From Solirubrobacterales bacterium (lineage in GTDB: Bacteria > Actinomycetota > Thermoleophilia > Solirubrobacterales > 70-9), in assembly GCA_025450585.1 (NCBI GenBank), contig JANWHD010000025.1, positions 1-62,731 of the forward strand: a DNA stretch of 62,731 bases. The letters are read 5' to 3'. Of the stretch, positions 59,507 to 62,731 are shown one piece after another (the first letter of the stretch is position 1; the number at the start of each line of letters is the position of its first letter). The notes beneath the pieces are model-generated. The model was not told the origin of the DNA and did no database searches. It saw only the letters and a program-made list of their open reading frames with translations. Position numbers and translations under genes: made by a program.

Positions 59507-59522
59507 CGCGCGTTTTCGCGCG
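59507..59522 (+). terminator. Terminator after tgt
   Basis: A 6-bp CGCGCG stem with a TTTT loop, 20 nt after the tgt stop. Confidence 0.55.
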
Positions 59523-59556
59523 CCACAGGTCTAGATTTCAGTCCTACGGTGGTCTG

Positions 59557-59772
59557 GTGTTGCCGGCCGCCGGACTTCCGAATCCATCCGATCCGTCTCT
59601 GATCGCCTTCGGCGCCGCAATCGGTGCTTTTTTGGGAAGTGCCTTTGCGCGTTGGAACGGCTATGACCGCGATGACCGCACCCACGCCGCGATTGATGGG
59701 AGCTACCAAGGTACAGCGATGGCACTTTTTGTCTACATCTTTGTCAACGGTTTGGCTATCCTGGGGTCATGA
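59557..59772 (+). CDS. Small membrane protein, hypothetical
   Basis: 71 residues from GTG 59557. Hydrophobic segments at about 15-30 (LIAFGAAIGAFLGSAFA) and 52-70 (GTAMALFVYIFVNGLAIL) flank a charged middle (RWNGYDRDDRTHAAIDG). No family recognised. It overlaps the next small membrane gene by 4 nt (ATGA), which supports both. Confidence 0.6.
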   Translation: MLPAAGLPNPSDPSLIAFGAAIGAFLGSAFARWNGYDRDDRTHAAIDGSYQGTAMALFVYIFVNGLAILGS

Positions 59773-59984
59773 GGCACCCTTTTCTCATTGCGATCGGGCT
59801 GGTCTTCGTCCTCTTCACTCCCGTGTATCTCGCCGGCAGCCTTTTCGGTTGGAGCCCGACGGTCGCTGGCTGGTGGAGCCTGATCGTCATCGGAATCGCG
59901 ACGCTCGTCTGGAGTTCACTGGCGGCGCGCCGAGAGGACGGTCGTCGAAGCGGCCGCCACGCTCGCTCACGGCACCCGGGCTGA
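59769..59984 (+). CDS. Small membrane protein with basic tail, hypothetical
   Basis: 71 residues from ATG 59769. Helices at about 5-26 and 33-52 are followed by an Arg/His-rich C-terminal tail (RREDGRRSGRHARSRHPG). No family recognised. It converges on the kinase gene with a 13-nt gap. Confidence 0.6.
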   Translation: MRHPFLIAIGLVFVLFTPVYLAGSLFGWSPTVAGWWSLIVIGIATLVWSSLAARREDGRRSGRHARSRHPG

Positions 59985-59997
59985 AAAGTCTCAGCCG

Positions 59998-61221
59998 CTA
60001 TTCGGTGTTCTTCTTGACCAGGTCCTTGAATTCTTCGACGACCCTGTCGACCGTGTTGCCGGCGACTTCGGTGGCCTTGACGCCAGTCGCCTTGTCCGTC
60101 GTGTAGATCACGGCGGCGGCGACGGCGGCGGCGATCAGGACCAGGGCCACCAGTGCCATCACGAACCTGGCGAAGCGGGAGAAGGCGCTCCGTTTCCGCG
60201 CTGCCTGTGTGGGGGGGCGCGCCACCGGTGGCGGGAGCGGTGCGCGGGGCGTCGGGCGCCTTGTCGGCGACGGGGCGGGGCGGTACTCGGTCTGGGCGGT
60301 GCGGTCGAGGTGGCGGGTCGCCGTCTCTCCGCCGAGGACCTGGGTGGGCGTGGAGCCTTCGCCCAGGGGAAGGGTGACGTCCTCGCCCTCGAGCCCCAGC
60401 TGCAGGCCGCCGGCCAGCTCGCTGGCGCTGGCGTAGCGGCGCGCCGGATCGCCCTCCAGGGCCCGCAGCACCGCCCCCCCCAGCGCCTCGGAAACCTCGT
60501 CGTTGTAGGTGCTGGGAGGAAGTGGCCTCTCGTTCTGCTGGCGCACCGCCAGCTCGGCCAGGGTCGACCCCTCGTACGGCAGCCGCCCGGTGAGGAACTG
60601 GTAGAGGACGACGCCGAGCGCGTAGACGTCGGTCGCCGGCGTTGCCTCCTTGCCGCGGACCTGCTCGGGGGAGAGGTAGGCGGCGGTGCCGACCACTGAG
60701 CCGACCTGGGTGATCCGCGTCTGTTCGACCGCGCGGGCGATGCCGAAGTCGGTCAGCTTGACGGTCATCTCGCCGCCGCCTACGGGGCCACCGACGATCA
60801 TCAGGTTGCCCGGCTTGACGTCGCGGTGGATGATCCCCCGCCGGTGCGCGTAGTCGAGCCCGGCGCAGGCCTGGGCGCCGATCTCGGCCGTCGTCTCGGC
60901 GTCGACCGGGCCGTGCTTCTGGAGGATCTGGGCGCCCGATCGGCCCTCCACGTACTCCATCACGATGTAGTGGCGCCCCCGGTCGATTCCGGTGTCGTAG
61001 ACCTGGACGATGTTGGGGTGGATCAGCTTGGCGACCGCGAGTGCCTCGCGGCGGAAGCGGGCGACGAAGCGCTCGTCGTCGGAGAGGTGCTCGGCGAGGA
61101 TCTTGACCGCGACCGTGCGCTCGAGCGTCAGGTCGGTGGCCATGTGCACGCTCGACATCCCGCCCGAGCCGAGCCGGTCGCCGATCTCGTAGCGACCCGA
61201 GAGGGTTCCTCTCTCCATCAT
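59998..61221 (-). CDS. Membrane-anchored Ser/Thr protein kinase (PknB-like, no PASTA)
   Basis: 407 residues from ATG 61221 (a second ATG follows at 61218). The kinase domain (about 10-265) has the Gly loop LGSGGMSSVH, Lys in VAVKIL, the catalytic loop IIHRDVKPGNLM, DFG, and an activation segment with Thr/Ser and SPEQ instead of APE. A Pro/Thr/Arg juxtamembrane linker (about 280-350), one membrane helix (about 355-378) and a short external tail of about 30 residues follow. PASTA repeats are absent, so it does not sense muropeptides in the usual way. Its start overlaps the stop of the upstream lipoprotein gene by 4 nt. Confidence 0.93.
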   Translation of the reverse strand: MMERGTLSGRYEIGDRLGSGGMSSVHMATDLTLERTVAVKILAEHLSDDERFVARFRREALAVAKLIHPNIVQVYDTGIDRGRHYIVMEYVEGRSGAQILQKHGPVDAETTAEIGAQACAGLDYAHRRGIIHRDVKPGNLMIVGGPVGGGEMTVKLTDFGIARAVEQTRITQVGSVVGTAAYLSPEQVRGKEATPATDVYALGVVLYQFLTGRLPYEGSTLAELAVRQQNERPLPPSTYNDEVSEALGGAVLRALEGDPARRYASASELAGGLQLGLEGEDVTLPLGEGSTPTQVLGGETATRHLDRTAQTEYRPAPSPTRRPTPRAPLPPPVARPPTQAARKRSAFSRFARFVMALVALVLIAAAVAAAVIYTTDKATGVKATEVAGNTVDRVVEEFKDLVKKNTE

Positions 61222-61781
61222 TCGCCTTCGGGGGCCGGTTCGGCCGGGCTGACGCCGCCCGGAGCGCCGGTGCCCCCGCCTTCGCTCGGCGGCGGAGTGG
61301 TCGGTGGTTCGGCTGGCGTCGTTTCGGCCGGCGTGGTCGGGGTGTCGGGCGGCAGATCCTTTTCCGCCTCCTTTTCTTCCTTCTCCCGTTCCTTCTCTTC
61401 CTTCTTTTCCTGGCCCGGCGGGATCTTCGGCGCCGCTTCTTCGGTGTCTTCGGTGGAGGGCTCGAACGCTTCGGTCGTGGCTTCTTCGCAGGTCGCGACG
61501 ACTTCGCTCAGCCTCGCCGCGCCTCTCTCGAGTGCCTGCTTCAGCTCTGGATCGACCCCGCCCAGGGTTTCAACCTGGGCGTTCACCTCTTCGGCGGCAT
61601 CGGCCGCCCCAACGCATTCGCCTTCGCCCGCCAGCTGCTTGACGGTGTCGAGGTTTTCGCTGATCTCCGCCGCCGTGGCGCCGGGCAGCAGCTCGGCGTC
61701 TTCGCCGCCGCAGGAGGCGAGCCCGACGGCGGTTGCGACGCCGAGGACAAGGGCAAGCGAGAGAGCGGCCAGCTGACGCAT
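61218..61781 (-). CDS. Lipoprotein with acidic/proline-rich tail, kinase-linked
   Basis: 187 residues from ATG 61781. The lipobox VGLASC is followed by a helical domain (about 25-110, including a Cys pair in GECVGAADAAEE and VVATCEEAT), a Lys/Glu-rich charged coil (about 130-150) and a Pro/Thr/Gly tail. No family recognised. It overlaps the kinase gene by 4 nt, so it may be the extracellular sensor or substrate partner of that kinase. Glu is often coded by GAA. Confidence 0.72.
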   Translation of the reverse strand: MRQLAALSLALVLGVATAVGLASCGGEDAELLPGATAAEISENLDTVKQLAGEGECVGAADAAEEVNAQVETLGGVDPELKQALERGAARLSEVVATCEEATTEAFEPSTEDTEEAAPKIPPGQEKKEEKEREKEEKEAEKDLPPDTPTTPAETTPAEPPTTPPPSEGGGTGAPGGVSPAEPAPEGE

Positions 61782-61834
61782 CGTTGCGAGTCTAGAGAAC
61801 ACCCTGTCGAGCAGGTTTTCCCTGCAAATGGAGC

Positions 61835-62575
61835 TCACTGCCCGATGTGGAGGCGATCGGCCAAGCGCTGGGGCAGGCCGGCGGCCGCGATCGGGTCCGC
61901 CGCCATCGCGATTTCGTAGGGGACCCGGTGAAAGCAGGCGGTCTCCGCTTCGGTGTCGAGCTCCAGCCAGGCGGCGCGCGGATCTCCGTCGCGGGGCTGG
62001 CCGACGCTTCCGGGGTTGACCAGCCAGCCACCGCGACTGAGGTCGAGGAGGGCGCCGTCGCCGGCCTGCCCGCCTCTGGTCCCCCCGGTTTCCTCGCCTT
62101 CGGGGCGGTTGAAGAAGAGGGCGACGTGAGAATGGCCGATCAACCCGATCCGCGACGGGTGGGAGTCCATCCCGGCATTGGCCTGCTCGCGAGAGAGCAC
62201 GTACTCCCAGACCGGGTCGCGGGGAGAGGCATGGAAGAGCCCGATCCCCTCTTGCTCGCCACTTGGCTCCAACGTCCGCAGGAACTCCAGCGTGCTCTCC
62301 CCGACGTTTTCGCGCGTCCACTCGACCGCCACCGCCGCCGCCTCGGAGAAGGAGGAGATGTCGAGCGCGCCGAGGACAGCCAGGTCGTGATTGCCGACCA
62401 GGCAGACGTCGCAGCGCTCGCGCACCAGGTCGGCGCATGCGTCGGGCTCGACGCCGTATCCGACCACGTCGCCGAGGCACCAGGTCTCCTCGACTCCCGC
62501 CGCCTCCGCCGCCTCGAGAACTGCCTCGAGGGCCGGCAGGTTGGCGTGGACGTCGGTGATCACGGCAACGCGCAC
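61835..62575 (-). CDS. Metallophosphoesterase (YfcE/MJ0936-like)
   Basis: 246 residues from GTG 62575. Calcineurin-like metal ligands occur in order: TDVHANLPAL, LGDVVGYG, LVGNHD, FHASPRD and IGHSHVALFF, with NPGSVGQPRDG closing the core. The protein has the length of small cytoplasmic phosphodiesterases acting on cyclic nucleotides or nucleotide derivatives; the substrate is unknown. It heads a minus-strand group with the lipoprotein and kinase, 53 nt upstream. Confidence 0.9.
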   Translation of the reverse strand: MRVAVITDVHANLPALEAVLEAAEAAGVEETWCLGDVVGYGVEPDACADLVRERCDVCLVGNHDLAVLGALDISSFSEAAAVAVEWTRENVGESTLEFLRTLEPSGEQEGIGLFHASPRDPVWEYVLSREQANAGMDSHPSRIGLIGHSHVALFFNRPEGEETGGTRGGQAGDGALLDLSRGGWLVNPGSVGQPRDGDPRAAWLELDTEAETACFHRVPYEIAMAADPIAAAGLPQRLADRLHIGQ

Positions 62576-62589
62576 GCCGGCCAGCGTAT

Positions 62590-62731
62590 CCGTGCCAGGC
62601 GGGCGTGGGTGTATTTAGTGGGGTTTTTGTCCCCCAAAATACATCACCCCCCCCCCAACAAAACATTTGGGCGAGGTAGGCCCCCCCCCACCCCCAACCC
62701 CCGCAGCGCGCACCGGGTGGCCCTGCCCCCC
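62590..62731. other. Low-complexity sequence end
   Basis: About 140 bases made of C-runs, T/G-runs and an imperfect inverted repeat (around 62603-62650). They read in no convincing frame and differ sharply in composition from the rest of the window. Most likely a poorly resolved contig end. Confidence 0.6.

Overview
The window is a 62.7-kb piece of a high-GC bacterial chromosome. It is densely coding, with many GTG and TTG starts and many 4-nt or 8-nt gene overlaps. It most resembles Actinomycetota, probably Thermoleophilia/Solirubrobacterales. This taxon call is an inference from GC content, gene order (ftsE-ftsX-S41 protease-RNB-smpB; uvrC-rapZ; gap-pgk-tpiA-gpmI), PhoP/PHO-box-like sites and the exported repeat proteins. 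No rRNA gene is present to confirm it.

Layout. 1-8.6 kb: the FtsEX divisome/cell-wall module (ftsE cut by the window edge), a C-terminal processing protease, an RNB exoribonuclease, SmpB, a large exported proline-rich/coiled-coil protein ending in helix-hairpin-helix, a flavoprotein disulfide reductase and the tmRNA gene (ssrA). smpB and ssrA, the two trans-translation partners, lie 3.4 kb apart. 8.6-18.6 kb: housekeeping and accessory genes (peroxiredoxin, MBL hydrolase, OsmC, ABC-F ATPase, cytochrome P450, PurU, an Rpf-like muralytic protein, HD hydrolase, UppP). 18.8-34.3 kb: a near-complete phosphate/polyphosphate island. It holds an OmpR/PhoB-type regulator, an orphan DNA-binding domain, two PstS-type lipoproteins, PstC-PstA-PstB, PhoU, Ppx/GppA, a CHAD domain split over two genes, a PHP-glycosyltransferase fusion, Ppk1, a DUF47 PhoU-like protein and the Pit transporter. 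Four places in it carry direct repeats of a TTCAC-type core at 11-bp spacing, as expected for a PhoB/PhoP/RegX3-like regulator. 34.3-42.5 kb: an accessory zone with TadE-like pseudopilins, a TadG-like/VanY/lytic-transglycosylase fusion, two PIN-domain toxin-antitoxin pairs and secreted repeat proteins. 42.5-47.2 kb: a 1552-residue secreted sedolisin-type mosaic protein with a likely leaderless promoter. 47.3-62.7 kb: cupredoxin, enoyl-CoA hydratase, uvrC-rapZ, an ABC exporter, the lower glycolysis operon gap-pgk-tpiA-gpmI, tgt, a Ser/Thr kinase with a lipoprotein partner, and a metallophosphoesterase. The final 140 bases are low-complexity and look like a degraded sequence end.

How it fits together. 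The phosphate island joins sensing/regulation, high-affinity uptake (Pst), low-affinity uptake (Pit), polyphosphate synthesis (Ppk1), hydrolysis (Ppx) and polyphosphate binding (CHAD) in one co-oriented block with shared candidate operators. Points most worth a second look: the repeated 11-bp operator pattern, an about 100-nt dispersed structured repeat sitting exactly at two stop codons, an inverted duplication giving two divergent genes the same 30-nt leader, the pilin-like/VanY/transglycosylase fusion, and a marked GAA preference in secreted proteins set in a GAG-using genome.
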